Shown in pieces: positions 43,083 through 54,459 of a DNA stretch of 64,000 bases. The stretch is from Spongisporangium articulatum (GTDB taxonomy: Bacteria; Actinomycetota; Actinomycetes; Actinomycetales; Kineosporiaceae), in assembly GCF_044465595.1 (NCBI RefSeq), contig NZ_JBITLV010000002.1, forward strand, positions 434,001-498,000, written 5' to 3'. The notes beneath the pieces are model-generated. The model was not told the DNA's origin. It did not search any database and was given only the letters and a program-made list of their open reading frames with translations. A program made the position numbers and the translations under genes. How positions within the stretch are numbered: position 1 is the stretch's first letter; each line of letters opens with the position of its first letter.

Positions 43083-43889
43083 TCAGCGGGTGAAGGAGAT
43101 CTCGTGCCGGGGCGGGGCCGGCTCGGCGGGCAGCGGCCCGGGGCGGCCCAGCAGGTAGCCCTGGCCGAGTGTCGCGCCGAGCATCCGGGCCCGGTCGAGG
43201 TCGGCCAGGGTCTCGATCCGCTCGGCCACGACGACGGCGCCGGTCGCCTGGGCGTGCGCCCCGACGGCCTCGGCGAACCGCAGCGCCTCGGGCTGCCGTT
43301 CCAGCAGGCCGAGGTCCAGCTTGATCACGTCCGGCTCCACGCCGGCCAGCAGGGGCAGGGACGAGGAGTCGCCGCCGACGTCGTCCACGGCCACTCCCCA
43401 GCCCCGGTCGCGAGCGATCTCGACGGCGCGCCGGACGACGTCGGGGGTCTCCAGCAGGGCACGTTCCGGGAACTCGACCACCAGCTGCAGCCGGCGCGCG
43501 GCCTGTTCCAGCACGGTGCCCAGGTGGGCGGGGCAGGCCGAGTCGAGGCCCGCCGGGTCGGCGTTGACGAACAGGGGGACGGACGCGGGCAGGCGCCGCC
43601 GCAGGGCGGCGCTCATCGCCACCCCCCGGCACTCCCAGTCCAGGGCGGCCTCGACCCCGTAGCGGCGGGCGTCGGCGAACAGGGCGGCCGGGTACTCCCA
43701 CTCGGTGCCGTGCGGGCCGCGGGCCAGGGCCTCGTAGCCGACGACGTCGCGCCCGCCCGGGCCGTCGAGGGCGCCGTCCAGCGGGCCGCCGAGGTGCACC
43801 ACCGGCTGGAAGACCGCGTGCACCGGCGGCAGCATGCCGAGCCCTCGTCGGTTCTGGCCGAGGGCCGCGAGCGTCGCCAGCTGGGTCAC
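43083..43889 (-). CDS. EAL-domain c-di-GMP phosphodiesterase-like protein
   Basis: 268 residues, no membrane helix. EAL domain: VFQPVVHLGG, GYEALARG (the EAL motif itself), FVNADPAG, VEFPERAL, the paired acids in VAVDDVGGDSSSLPLL, VIKLDL, VAERIET, GYLLGRPGPLP. Metal and catalytic positions appear to be retained, so it may hydrolyse c-di-GMP; no GGDEF partner is fused. Two GGDEF genes lie at 8067 and 48626. Confidence 0.85.
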   Translation of the reverse strand: MTQLATLAALGQNRRGLGMLPPVHAVFQPVVHLGGPLDGALDGPGGRDVVGYEALARGPHGTEWEYPAALFADARRYGVEAALDWECRGVAMSAALRRRLPASVPLFVNADPAGLDSACPAHLGTVLEQAARRLQLVVEFPERALLETPDVVRRAVEIARDRGWGVAVDDVGGDSSSLPLLAGVEPDVIKLDLGLLERQPEALRFAEAVGAHAQATGAVVVAERIETLADLDRARMLGATLGQGYLLGRPGPLPAEPAPPRHEISFTR

Positions 43890-44017
43890 GGGCGGAACAT
43901 CGACGGACCGGCCCGCCGGCTGTAGCCCGGCCCGGGCGCCGGCCCGGCGGGACTGTCGGACGTGGGCGTTACCGTCCCCGTCGAGGGGGTCGGGTTGGGC
44001 CGGAAGGGTGATGGGTC

Positions 44018-44578
44018 GTGGAGATCGAGAGCGCGGGGCGGCTGGCGCGCGGGCTGATGGCCCGGCACGGGCTGCTCGGGTGGTCGCTGGTCTTCGACAA
44101 CGCGAAGACCAGGGCCGGCATCTGCCGCCAGGATCGCCGCCAGATCGGTCTCAGCCGGGTCCTCACCGCCCTGCACGACGAGGCCGAGGTGCGTGACACC
44201 GTGCTGCACGAGATCGCGCACGCGCTGGTCGGCGTCGAGCACGGGCACGACGAGGTGTGGCGGGCCCAGGCCCGGCGCATCGGGTGCACGGGCCGTCGCT
44301 GCGTCCCCGAGTCGGCGCCCACGGTGCCCGGCCGGTGGCGGGGTCTCTGCCCCGTCGGGCACGAATTCACCCGGCACAAGCGTCCCGTGCGCGTCCTGTC
44401 CTGCGGGCTCTGCTCGCGCGGCTTCGACCCGACGCGGCTGCTGCACTGGCTGTACGACGGGCGTGAGGTACCCATGCACCCGCGGTACGTGGCCGAGCTG
44501 GCCGGGCTGACGGCCGGGCTCGGCGGCCACGTCGGCCTGCCCGACGTCCGGCGCGGCGGGCGGGCCGCCCGGGGCTGA
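44018..44578 (+). CDS. SprT-like zinc metalloprotease-type protein
   Basis: 186 residues, GTG start. SprT-like domain: GICRQDRRQIGLSRVL, then VLHEIAHALVG with the zinc-binding HExxH, HGHDEVWRAQARRIGC. A Zn-ribbon-like cysteine set follows (RRCVPE, LCPVGHEF, LSCGLCSRGFD). SprT/Spartan proteins handle DNA-protein crosslinks in eukaryotes; the bacterial role is unclear. Confidence 0.8.
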   Translation: MEIESAGRLARGLMARHGLLGWSLVFDNAKTRAGICRQDRRQIGLSRVLTALHDEAEVRDTVLHEIAHALVGVEHGHDEVWRAQARRIGCTGRRCVPESAPTVPGRWRGLCPVGHEFTRHKRPVRVLSCGLCSRGFDPTRLLHWLYDGREVPMHPRYVAELAGLTAGLGGHVGLPDVRRGGRAARG

Positions 44579-44643
44579 GCCGCCTCGTGCGGGGCTGCAC
44601 TACCCTTCCGGAAAGCCCGGAGCAGTGATCAGGAGGAACGTCG

Positions 44644-45132
44644 GTGGCACCCAAGCCCGCCCGGATTCGCCAGTACGGGGACCCGATCCTGCGGACCAAG
44701 GGGGAACCCGTCACCCGCTTCGACGACTCCCTGCGGGAGCTGGTCGACCTGATGTTCGTCTCGATGTACGAGGCGAAGGGCGTGGGCCTCGCGGCCAACC
44801 AGATCGGCAACGACCTCGCGCTCTTCGTCATGGACTGCGAGGGACTGGTGGCCGTGGTGGCCAACCCCGTGCTCGTCGAGCTCTCCGAGGAGAAGATCGT
44901 CGGGATGGAGGGGTGCCTGTCCGTGGCCGGGCACCACTACCCGACGGGGCGGGCCGCCGAGGCCGTCGTCGAGGGCCTGGACCAGTTCGGGAAGCCGGTG
45001 CGCTACAGCGGTTCCGGGGAGATCGCCCGGTGCCTCCAGCACGAGACCGACCACCTCAACGGCCGGGTCTACCTGGACCGGCTGGTCGGCGAGGTGCGCA
45101 AGCAGGCCCGCCACGAGGTCGAGTCGGTCTGA
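44644..45132 (+). CDS. def: Peptide deformylase (second copy)
   Basis: 162 residues; GTG at 44644 after AGGAGGA. Motifs GVGLAANQIG (the usual Pro-Gln replaced by Asn-Gln), EGCLSV and HETDHLNG. This is the length of a standard bacterial deformylase, so likely the housekeeping enzyme. The other copy is at 22855-23496. Confidence 0.9.
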   Translation: MAPKPARIRQYGDPILRTKGEPVTRFDDSLRELVDLMFVSMYEAKGVGLAANQIGNDLALFVMDCEGLVAVVANPVLVELSEEKIVGMEGCLSVAGHHYPTGRAAEAVVEGLDQFGKPVRYSGSGEIARCLQHETDHLNGRVYLDRLVGEVRKQARHEVESV

Positions 45133-45150
45133 ACGGCCGACGGGCCCGGC

Positions 45151-47298
45151 TCACCCGTTGGCGACGACGAGCGGGTGGACGGCGGTCGCCCCGGCGAGCC
45201 GCAGGTGCCGGGCCGCGACGGCCAGGGTCCAGCCGGTGAGCGTGCGGTCGTCGATCAGCAGCACGCTGCGGCCCGCCACGGCGTCTGCGGCGTCCAGCCG
45301 GTAGCGGGCGACGACCCGGGCCAGGCGCTGGGCCGAGTTGCTCTCGGCGTCGCCGGACGGGGGCGGCGACTGGTCCAGCAGCTCCAGGCGTGCGGCGAAG
45401 GGGATGCCGAGGAACGTGGCCAGCCCGCTGGCCAACTGCTCCACGAGCAGCGGGTGGGAGTACGACTCCATCGCCACGACCACGTCGGGCCGCGGCTCGG
45501 GCCGCCACTCCCGCAGCACCTGGACGATCGCGTGCTTCAACGGGGTCGGCAGCTCGCCGTCGGGGGTTTCGGCGGCGAACAGCGCCCGCACCTGCTCACC
45601 CCAGCCCAGGTCCGTGGCGTTCGCGACGGCCCGGCCCTCGGCGGCCTGCTCCTCGGCCGGGATGCGCCCGGACAGGTCCACGCTCAGCGCCGCCATCCCC
45701 GACGGCCACTGCTTCCGGGGGGCCACCGGGACGCCCGGCCGCATCAGCCGGGCCCGGGCCGCCTCCGCATCGGCCTCGACGACCGACGTGCTCAGGCTCA
45801 GGCCGCCGCAGTTGTCGCAGCGCCCGCACCGGGCCGCCCCCGGGTCGTCGAGCGCGCGGCGCAGGTGCTCCATCCGGCAGCCCGGCGTGGTGACGTAGTC
45901 GAGCATCGAGCGTTGCTCGACCCGGCGGGTGGCGGTGACCCGCTCGTAGCGCTCCTCGTCGTAGACCCACGGCTGCCCGGTGGCCACCCACCCGCCACGG
46001 ACACGGCGGACCGCGCCGTCGACGTCCAGCACCTTCAGCATCATCTCCAGCCGGGTGCGGTTCAGGTCGACCCGCGGTTCGAGCATCGGCGTCGAGACCG
46101 GGCCGTCGGCCTCGCCCAGAACCTCGAGCGTGCGCCGGACCAGGTGTTCGGCCGGGAAGGCCAGTGAGGCGAAGTAGTCCCAGACCTCGCGGTCCTCGCG
46201 GCCGGGCAGCAGCACCACGCTCGCCCGTTCGACGCCACGGCCCGCACGGCCGACCTGCTGGTAGTAGGCGATCGGCGACGGCGGCGCGCCCAGGTGCACG
46301 ACGAACCCCAGGTCCGGCTTGTCGAAACCCATCCCGAGGGCCGACGTGGCGACCAGTGCCTTGACCCGGTTGGTCAGCAGCGCCTCCTCCGCGGCCAGCC
46401 GGTCGGGCTCGGCGGTCTGCCCGGAGTAGGCGGCCACCTCGTACCCGTGGGCGCGCAGGTGTTCGGCGACCTGCTCGGTCGCGGCCACCGTCAGGCAGTA
46501 GACGATGCCGGAACCCGGCAGGCCGCCGAGGTTCTCGGCCAGCCAGGCGAGCCGGGCGGCCGGGGTGGGCAGCGGGACGACGGCCAGGTGCAGCGACGTG
46601 CGGTCGAGGTCGCCGCGCAGCACGAGCACGTCGTCGAGCCGGCGGTCGCCCGAGACGGACAGCTGCTCGGCCACGTCCATCGTGACCCGCTCGTTGGCGG
46701 TGGCCGTGGTGGCCAGAACCGGTACACCCGAGGGGAGTTCGGCCAGCAGGGTGCGGATGCGCCGGTAGTCGGGCCGGAAGTCGTGCCCCCAGTCGGAGAC
46801 GCAGTGCGCCTCGTCGACCACGACCAGCCCGGTGGCCGCGGTGAGTCGGGGGAGGGCCCGGTCGCGGAAGTCGGGGTTGTTCAGGCGCTCGGGCGAGACG
46901 AGCAGGACGTCGACCGCACCGGCCGCGATGCGGTCGTAGATCTCCTCCCACTCGCCGAGGTTCGACGAGTTCACGGTGGCCGCGTGGATGCCGGCCCGTT
47001 CGGCCGCGGCGATCTGGTTGCGCATCAGCGCCAGCAACGGCGAGACGATGACGGTCGGCCCGGCGCCGCGGGCCCGCAGCATGGCGGTGGCCACGAAGTA
47101 CACCGCCGACTTGCCCCACCCGGTGCGCTGCACCACCAGGGCCCGGCGCCGGTCGCGCACCAGCGCCTCGATCGCCACCCACTGGTCGTCGCGCAACCGC
47201 GCGTCGTCCCGCCCGACCAGCCGCCGGAGGTGACCCTCCGCCTCCGCCCGGAGGCTCCCGTCGTCCAGCTGCGGTTCCTGCACCTGCGTCTCGGTCAC
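45151..47298 (-). CDS. recQ: RecQ-family DNA helicase with C-terminal phosphoribosyltransferase-like domain
   Basis: 715 residues, GTG start. Walker A TGWGKS (59-64), DEAHC at 162-166, SDWGHDFRPDYRRI, ATTATANERV, and motif VI QVGRAGRG. A four-cysteine zinc site follows (GCRMEHLRRALDDPG, CGRCDNCGG). The last about 170 residues resemble a PRTase-type fold rather than an HRDC domain: DVVVAMESYSHPLLVEQLA, SVLLIDDRTLTGWTL, as in the subset of actinobacterial RecQ proteins. Helicase for DNA repair; the PRTase-like part has no known function. Confidence 0.85.
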   Translation of the reverse strand: MTETQVQEPQLDDGSLRAEAEGHLRRLVGRDDARLRDDQWVAIEALVRDRRRALVVQRTGWGKSAVYFVATAMLRARGAGPTVIVSPLLALMRNQIAAAERAGIHAATVNSSNLGEWEEIYDRIAAGAVDVLLVSPERLNNPDFRDRALPRLTAATGLVVVDEAHCVSDWGHDFRPDYRRIRTLLAELPSGVPVLATTATANERVTMDVAEQLSVSGDRRLDDVLVLRGDLDRTSLHLAVVPLPTPAARLAWLAENLGGLPGSGIVYCLTVAATEQVAEHLRAHGYEVAAYSGQTAEPDRLAAEEALLTNRVKALVATSALGMGFDKPDLGFVVHLGAPPSPIAYYQQVGRAGRGVERASVVLLPGREDREVWDYFASLAFPAEHLVRRTLEVLGEADGPVSTPMLEPRVDLNRTRLEMMLKVLDVDGAVRRVRGGWVATGQPWVYDEERYERVTATRRVEQRSMLDYVTTPGCRMEHLRRALDDPGAARCGRCDNCGGLSLSTSVVEADAEAARARLMRPGVPVAPRKQWPSGMAALSVDLSGRIPAEEQAAEGRAVANATDLGWGEQVRALFAAETPDGELPTPLKHAIVQVLREWRPEPRPDVVVAMESYSHPLLVEQLASGLATFLGIPFAARLELLDQSPPPSGDAESNSAQRLARVVARYRLDAADAVAGRSVLLIDDRTLTGWTLAVAARHLRLAGATAVHPLVVANG

Positions 47299-47365
47299 GG
47301 GGACGAGCCTGCCACCGATCGCCGACAGCCGGGTCCCGGCCTGTGGACAACCCCGGGGGCCAGAG

Positions 47366-48103
47366 CTACGTGACGTGGCGCAGGTATCGCTGCGGGTCGG
47401 CCAGGAACGCGCGGTGGTGCTCGACGATCTCGAGCTCCTCCCACCTGGTCTCGTGCAGGCCGTGGCCGTCGAGCTGGAGGATCCGAGCCCCGGGCAGGGC
47501 GGCCAGCACCGGGGAGTGGGTGGCCATCAACACCTGCGCCGTCCCGGACGCGACGAGCTGGTGGAGGACGCCGATCAGCGCCAGGCACCCACCGAAGGAC
47601 AGCGCCGATTCCGGCTCGTCCAGGACGTACAGGCCGGGTGAGGTGAAACGGGTCTGCAGAACCTCGAGGAACGACTCACCGTGGGACATCTCGTGGAAGG
47701 GCGAGTCCCCGCGTCGACCCGGGTTCTCTTCGAGATAGGTGAAGAAGCCGTGCATCGTCTCGGCCCGCAGGAAGAAGCCCCACTTCGAGGCCAGGGCGCC
47801 GCGCACGAGCTGGAGCTGCCGGTGCAGGCCGGACTCGCTCTCCCGCGTGCTGTGTCGGGCGCCCGTCGATCCCCCTTCTCGCGACAGCCCGTAGGCGAGG
47901 GCGATGCCCTCGATCAGCGTCGACTTCCCGGAGCCGTTCTCGCCGACGAGCACGGTCGCCGGGCTCAAGGGCAAACCGTCGCGCAGCACCTGCCCGACGG
48001 CCGCGACCGACGCCGGCCACCCGCCGTCCGGCTCGGGAGCATCGGGCGCGCGCACCACCTTCCGGATGGGCAGGGATCCGACCCCGTACGACTTCCCGGC
48101 CAT
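47366..48103 (-). CDS. AAA/ABC-type ATPase (single-domain SMC-like)
   Basis: 245 residues. Walker A LVGENGSGKSTLIEG, Walker B YVLDEPESALSF, switch region ATHSPVLAALPGARIL; a signature-like MSHGESFLEVL is present. Family of AAA family ATPases with one ABC-type head and no membrane partner; role unknown. It follows YchJ by 3 bp on the same strand. Confidence 0.8.
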   Translation of the reverse strand: MAGKSYGVGSLPIRKVVRAPDAPEPDGGWPASVAAVGQVLRDGLPLSPATVLVGENGSGKSTLIEGIALAYGLSREGGSTGARHSTRESESGLHRQLQLVRGALASKWGFFLRAETMHGFFTYLEENPGRRGDSPFHEMSHGESFLEVLQTRFTSPGLYVLDEPESALSFGGCLALIGVLHQLVASGTAQVLMATHSPVLAALPGARILQLDGHGLHETRWEELEIVEHHRAFLADPQRYLRHVT

Positions 48104-48106
48104 GCG

Positions 48107-48493
48107 TCAGGCGGGCTCGACGTAGAGCCAACGGCCGTCGTCCCGGACGAAGCGGCTGAGCTCGCGCTGTACGCCGGAGCGGCCCCGGCTGCTGTAGCGC
48201 GCGGTGAACTCGACGGTGCCGGTGTTGTCGAAGACCCCGCCCTGGGTGGTCGCCAGGATCTCCAGCCCGGTCCAGGTCAGGGCCTCGTCGAGGTCGAGGA
48301 CCGCGGGGCGGGTGTCGGGGTGCCAGGTGGCGAGCAGGTAGGCGGAGTCGCCGAGGGCGAAGGCGCTGTACCGCGACCGCATCAGCGCCTCGGCCGTCGG
48401 AGCCTGCGCCGCGCCGGCGTGGAACCGGCCGCAGCAGTCGGCGTGCACCTGGCCGGAGCCGCAGGGGCAGGCGGTGTTCGTCACCCGGCCCAT
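48107..48493 (-). CDS. YchJ family protein with SEC-C motif
   Basis: 128 residues. SEC-C zinc motif CPCGSGQVHADCCGRF at residues about 9-23, then the YchJ NTF2-like body: AEALMRSRYSAFALGDSAYLL, TWHPDTRP, EFTARYSSRG, FVRDDGRWLYVEP. Function unknown. First gene of the short minus-strand run with the AAA ATPase. Confidence 0.85.
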   Translation of the reverse strand: MGRVTNTACPCGSGQVHADCCGRFHAGAAQAPTAEALMRSRYSAFALGDSAYLLATWHPDTRPAVLDLDEALTWTGLEILATTQGGVFDNTGTVEFTARYSSRGRSGVQRELSRFVRDDGRWLYVEPA

Positions 48494-48499
48494 TCAACG

Positions 48500-48569
48500 G
48501 GCGTGCCGACCCAAAGCACAGAATTTCCGGCCCGTCGGCGCCGATTTCTGTGCTTTGGGTCGGCACGCC
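48500..48569. repeat. Dispersed 70-bp inverted repeat, family A copy 2
   Basis: Perfect 24-bp arms (left 48500-48523, containing GACCCAAAGCACAGAA; right 48546-48569) around a 22-nt spacer. Arms match the element at 33623-33692; spacers differ. Lies between the YchJ start and the divergent GGDEF gene, so here in a promoter region. Confidence 0.8.
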
Positions 48570-48625
48570 GGGGTGCGCGACGATCGGGGTCAAGGTTCAC
48601 CCGGTCGCCGCCGATCCAGACTGAC

Positions 48626-49792
48626 GTGACATCTGCCGCCCTCGCTCCGACCGCCGACGATCCCGCCACCGTGGGCCTACCCCGGCTGTGCGGAGGGTTC
48701 GCCGCCGTGCACGCCCTGCTGGCCGTGCTCTCGCTGACGCTGCCCGACGTCCCGAACCGGCCCTGGCTGGTGCTGGTGGACGGCGCGGTGGCGGTCGTGC
48801 TCGCGGCGCTGGCGTTCATGTCGGCCACCCGGCGGCTGCCGCGCTGGCGGCGTGAGGCCTTCGCCACCGCCGTCCCCCTGATCGCCGTGGCGGCCGCCAC
48901 CGCCCGGGTCGGCCTCATCGGTCACCCGTGGCCGGCCGCAGAACTCGTGCTGGCGGCCTCCGCCTCGGTGCTGGTCACCTCGCGCACCCTGTTCATGGCC
49001 GTGATGGCCGGCTGCGGCGCCGGCTGGCTGGTCGCGATGGCGCTGGACGGCGTGCGCGGCACCTCGGACGACGGGACGACGAGCGCGTTCGTCACCAGCT
49101 GGACCCACCTCGGGCTGCTGCTGCTCGCCTCCTGCGCGCTGGCCATCGCGGTGCGCCGGGCCCGGGCCACGTCCGCGGTCGCCCTGGTCGAGGCCCACCG
49201 GAACCTGCTCGAGCAGTCGGTGCGTGACCCGCTCACCGGGCTGGCCAACCGCAAGGGCCTGATGATGTTCGCCCGGCCCATGATCGACCTGGCCCGCCGG
49301 CAGGGTGAGGCCGTGCACTGCCTGGTCGTCGACGTCGACACCCTGCGCGACGTGAACGAGCAGCACGGCGTCGGCGAGGGCGACGAGGTGCTGCTGGCCG
49401 TGGCCGCCGCCCTGAACGGCGGGGTCCGGACGACGGATGTCGTCGCCCGCTGGGGCGGCGACGAGTTCGTGCTGCTCGGCCCGGGCACCGGCGTCTCGCC
49501 GCTGGAGATGGAACGTCGCGTGCGTGCCCACCTGGCCCAGACCGAGGACCTGCCGCGCGGGGCCTGGCAGGGCAAGGTGTCGGTCGGGTCCGCGACCCTC
49601 GTGCCGTGGGACGGCGACGACCTCGACGGCCTGCTGCACCGTGCCGAGCAGGACCTGGCGCTGCGCCGTTCGCTCAAGCGCCGGGCCGCGGCGCGGATGC
49701 AGGCCGAGGACGAGATCGCGGGCGGCCGCGGCGACGGGGGTGCGGACGAGCCGAGCGGGACGACGGCCGGCGGTTCGTCGTCCGACACCTGA
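48626..49792 (+). CDS. Membrane diguanylate cyclase (GGDEF), second copy
   Basis: 388 residues from the GTG at 48626. Several N-terminal hydrophobic helices (LLAVLSLTLPD, LVDGAVAVVLAALAFM, AVPLIAVAAATARVGL, LVLAASASVLVTS, LGLLLLASCALAIAVR). GGDEF domain: DPLTGLANRKGL, CLVVDVDTLRD, RWGGDEFVLL at 275-284, with R268-T-T-D271 as the I-site five residues before GGDEF. C-terminal tail is Gly/Ser-rich. Should synthesise c-di-GMP. Confidence 0.9.
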   Translation: MTSAALAPTADDPATVGLPRLCGGFAAVHALLAVLSLTLPDVPNRPWLVLVDGAVAVVLAALAFMSATRRLPRWRREAFATAVPLIAVAAATARVGLIGHPWPAAELVLAASASVLVTSRTLFMAVMAGCGAGWLVAMALDGVRGTSDDGTTSAFVTSWTHLGLLLLASCALAIAVRRARATSAVALVEAHRNLLEQSVRDPLTGLANRKGLMMFARPMIDLARRQGEAVHCLVVDVDTLRDVNEQHGVGEGDEVLLAVAAALNGGVRTTDVVARWGGDEFVLLGPGTGVSPLEMERRVRAHLAQTEDLPRGAWQGKVSVGSATLVPWDGDDLDGLLHRAEQDLALRRSLKRRAAARMQAEDEIAGGRGDGGADEPSGTTAGGSSSDT

Positions 49793-49815
49793 TCGGACGT
49801 GCCGCCGCGGCCGGC

Positions 49816-49876
49816 GGGTGGGCACGGTGTCACACAGCGCTCACCCGGCGACCGCGATGTCACACCGTGCCCACCC
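49816..49876. repeat. Family B inverted repeat, copy 1
   Basis: Perfect 15-bp arms GGGTGGGCACGGTGT / ACACCGTGCCCACCC, around a 31-nt loop holding CACACAGCGCTCACCCGG. The loop and right arm have a clear counterpart at 61756-61812. Sits after the GGDEF gene stop and before the leuS leader. Confidence 0.65.
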
Positions 49877-49961
49877 GGGGCCCGAGCGGGCCAGAGATCA
49901 CGGTGAGGTGCGCGGGGGCGTCGGCGCACGTCGTCCCCCGGCCGTGGGATAACCTGAGCTC

Positions 49962-50057
49962 GTGCTGACCGGCCTGCTCCTTAGCGAGCCGCGCTGACGT
50001 CGGCCGCTCCCGAAGCGGCCCCGTCGACGCGGCACCCCTCCATGCGAGGGGTTTTTT
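49962..50057 (+). promoter_or_regulatory. leuS leader: Leu-rich leader peptide and attenuator terminator
   Basis: An 11-codon ORF GTG CTG ACC GGC CTG CTC CTT ... TGA (49962-49997) encodes V-L-T-G-L-L-L-S-E-P-R, four Leu of eleven, including a rare CTT. TAACCT at 49950-49955 is a probable -10 box, which puts the transcript start on or beside the GTG (leaderless). It is followed by a GGCCGCT/AGCGGCC stem (50002-50020), a GCCGCG/CGCGGC alternative pairing (49988-49993 with 50028-50033), and an intrinsic terminator ACCCCTC-loop-GAGGGGT (50034-50052) with six T. This is the layout of ribosome-mediated attenuation by leucyl-tRNA shortage, controlling leuS. Confidence 0.75.
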
Positions 50058-50111
50058 CGTTTCCGGACTCGACCGAGACCAGCCCGCAGACCTCACGGAC
50101 CAGGAAGAACG

Positions 50112-52628
<2,517 letters not shown>

Positions 52629-52654
52629 TTCGCGCTGGGCTAGATTTGTTCACC

Positions 52655-53521
52655 ATGTCGCCGCAAAGACGCCACATCGCCGTGGTGACCGACTCCACCG
52701 CCTACCTGCCGGACAAGGCGGCCGACGACCTGCACATCACGGTCGTCCCGCTGCAGGTGATCTTCGACGGGCGTTCCTACGCCGAAGGTGTCGAGATCAG
52801 CAGTGAACGCGTCGCCCGCGCCCTGAAGGCCGACCTGCGGGTCACGACGTCGCGCCCGTCCGCCCAGGCGTTCGTCGACACCTACGAGCAGCTGCGCCGC
52901 GAAGGGGCCTCGGCCGTGGTGTCGGTGCACATGTCCGGTGACATGTCGGGCACGGTGGACGCCGCCCGCACGGCCGCCCGCGAGCTGGAGGCCACCGGCC
53001 TGCAGGTCGAGGTCGTCGACTCCCGAAGCCTCGGCATGGGAATGGGTTTCGGAGTGCTGGACGCCGCCCGCGCGGCCGCCGCCGGAGCTTCGCCGGAGGA
53101 GGTGGCCTCGGCTGCTCGCCGGCGCTCGCTGCACTCGTCGATCTACATGTACGTCGACACGCTGGAGTACCTGCGCCGCGGTGGCCGGATCGGCGCCGCG
53201 CAGGCCCTGCTCGGGTCGGCGCTGACCATCAAACCGCTGCTGCACCTGGTGGACGGGCGCCTCGAGGCCCTGGACCGGGTGCGGACGACGGCCCGGGCCC
53301 TCGACCGGCTCGTCGAGGTCGCCGCGCAGGACGCGCGCGAGCACCCCGCCGAGCTGGCGGTGCACCACCTGGACGCCCCCGACCGCGCCGAGGAGGTCGC
53401 CGCCCGGCTGCGGGAGGCCGTCCCCGGCGTCGGGGAGATCGCCGTCAGCGAGGTCGGCGCGGTCGTCGGGGCGCACGTCGGGCCGGGCACCGTCGGTGTG
53501 GTCGTCTCGCCTCGTCCGTGA
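52655..53521 (+). CDS. DegV family fatty-acid-binding protein
   Basis: 288 residues from the ATG at 52655. DegV pattern: VVTDSTAYLP at the start, TSRPSAQAFVDTYEQL, VSVHMSGDMSGTVDAA, VVDSRSLGMGMG, YLRRGGRIGAAQALLGSALTIKPLL. DegV/FakB-type proteins bind a fatty acid for phosphorylation by FakA. Directly follows leuS. Confidence 0.9.
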   Translation: MSPQRRHIAVVTDSTAYLPDKAADDLHITVVPLQVIFDGRSYAEGVEISSERVARALKADLRVTTSRPSAQAFVDTYEQLRREGASAVVSVHMSGDMSGTVDAARTAARELEATGLQVEVVDSRSLGMGMGFGVLDAARAAAAGASPEEVASAARRRSLHSSIYMYVDTLEYLRRGGRIGAAQALLGSALTIKPLLHLVDGRLEALDRVRTTARALDRLVEVAAQDAREHPAELAVHHLDAPDRAEEVAARLREAVPGVGEIAVSEVGAVVGAHVGPGTVGVVVSPRP

Positions 53522-53653
53522 GTGCCCCTGGTTGCCCCTGACGGTGCGGTGGCGCGTTCGTCGCGCCGTCCACATCCGGCACGACGCCGGGGTTGTCCCC
53601 AGGTTCTCGTCGGCACGCGGTCCGGTGGCCGGTCGCGGCCCTAGCGTCGCGGC

Positions 53654-54454
53654 ATGCAGTTCGGAGATTCCAGCCTCGAAGAACCTGACCCGTGGAAGCC
53701 GGAACCGCCTGCCCGGCAGGCTCTTCCGCTGAGCCGAGGGCCCGTGGTCGGGCCCCGGTTCGGGCTCGACCGGGTCTCGGCACTGGCGTTGCCCGCCGCG
53801 CTCGCCGTCGGCGCCGTCGTGCTGGTCGTGGTGCTCCTCGCCCGGTCGTCACCTGCGACGGTGAGTGACGCCGGACCGCTGGTGTCCGGGGTCTCGTCGG
53901 CGCTGCCGGCGTCGGGGTCGCCGGGTGCTGCACCGGTCGCGGCGGTCGCTTCCCCGGCTGCCGCGACCGCGTCGTCCGCCGCGTTACGGGTGTACGTGGT
54001 CGGGCAGGTGAAGAAGCCGGGGGTGGTGTCACTGCCCGGCGGAGCCCGGGTCGAGGACGCGGTGCAGGCCGCCGGCGGGGCCACCGAGGCGGCCGACCTG
54101 GCGGCGGTCAACCTGGCCCGGCCGGTGGTCGACGGAGAGCAGCTGTACCTGACGAAGCCGGGGGAGGACCCGCCCGCCGGGGCGTGCGGTGCGCCGGCCG
54201 GAACCGCCTCGGGCGGGACGACGGGCGCGGCGGGCTCCGCCGGTTCCGTCGGCTCGGCCGGGTCGGTGGTCGACCTCAACGCGGCGACGCTCGAGCAGCT
54301 CGACGGGTTGCCGGGGGTCGGGCCGGTGCTGGCCCAACGCATCCTCGAATGGCGGCAGCAGCACGGCCGTTTCGCCTCGGTCGACGAGCTCGGCGACGTG
54401 CAGGGCATCGGCGACGCCACGCTGGAGAAGCTCCGGCCGCTGGTCCGGGTGTAG
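53654..54454 (+). CDS. comEA: Competence DNA-binding protein ComEA
   Basis: 266 residues. One N-terminal membrane helix (LALPAALAVGAVVLVVVLLA), then an SLBB domain (LRVYVVGQVKKPGVVSLPGG) and a helix-hairpin-helix DNA-binding end (VDLNAATLEQLDGLPGVGP, LAQRILEWRQQHGRF, VQGIGDATLEKLRPL). Receives double-stranded DNA outside the membrane for ComEC. A 5-bp gap separates it from comEC. Confidence 0.9.
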   Translation: MQFGDSSLEEPDPWKPEPPARQALPLSRGPVVGPRFGLDRVSALALPAALAVGAVVLVVVLLARSSPATVSDAGPLVSGVSSALPASGSPGAAPVAAVASPAAATASSAALRVYVVGQVKKPGVVSLPGGARVEDAVQAAGGATEAADLAAVNLARPVVDGEQLYLTKPGEDPPAGACGAPAGTASGGTTGAAGSAGSVGSAGSVVDLNAATLEQLDGLPGVGPVLAQRILEWRQQHGRFASVDELGDVQGIGDATLEKLRPLVRV

Positions 54455-54459
54455 CAGCG

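Noticed and set aside
49962..50057. T-box riboswitch before leuS
   Set aside because: No T-box consensus or specifier stem was recognised; the Leu-rich reading frame and terminator fit a leader-peptide attenuator better.
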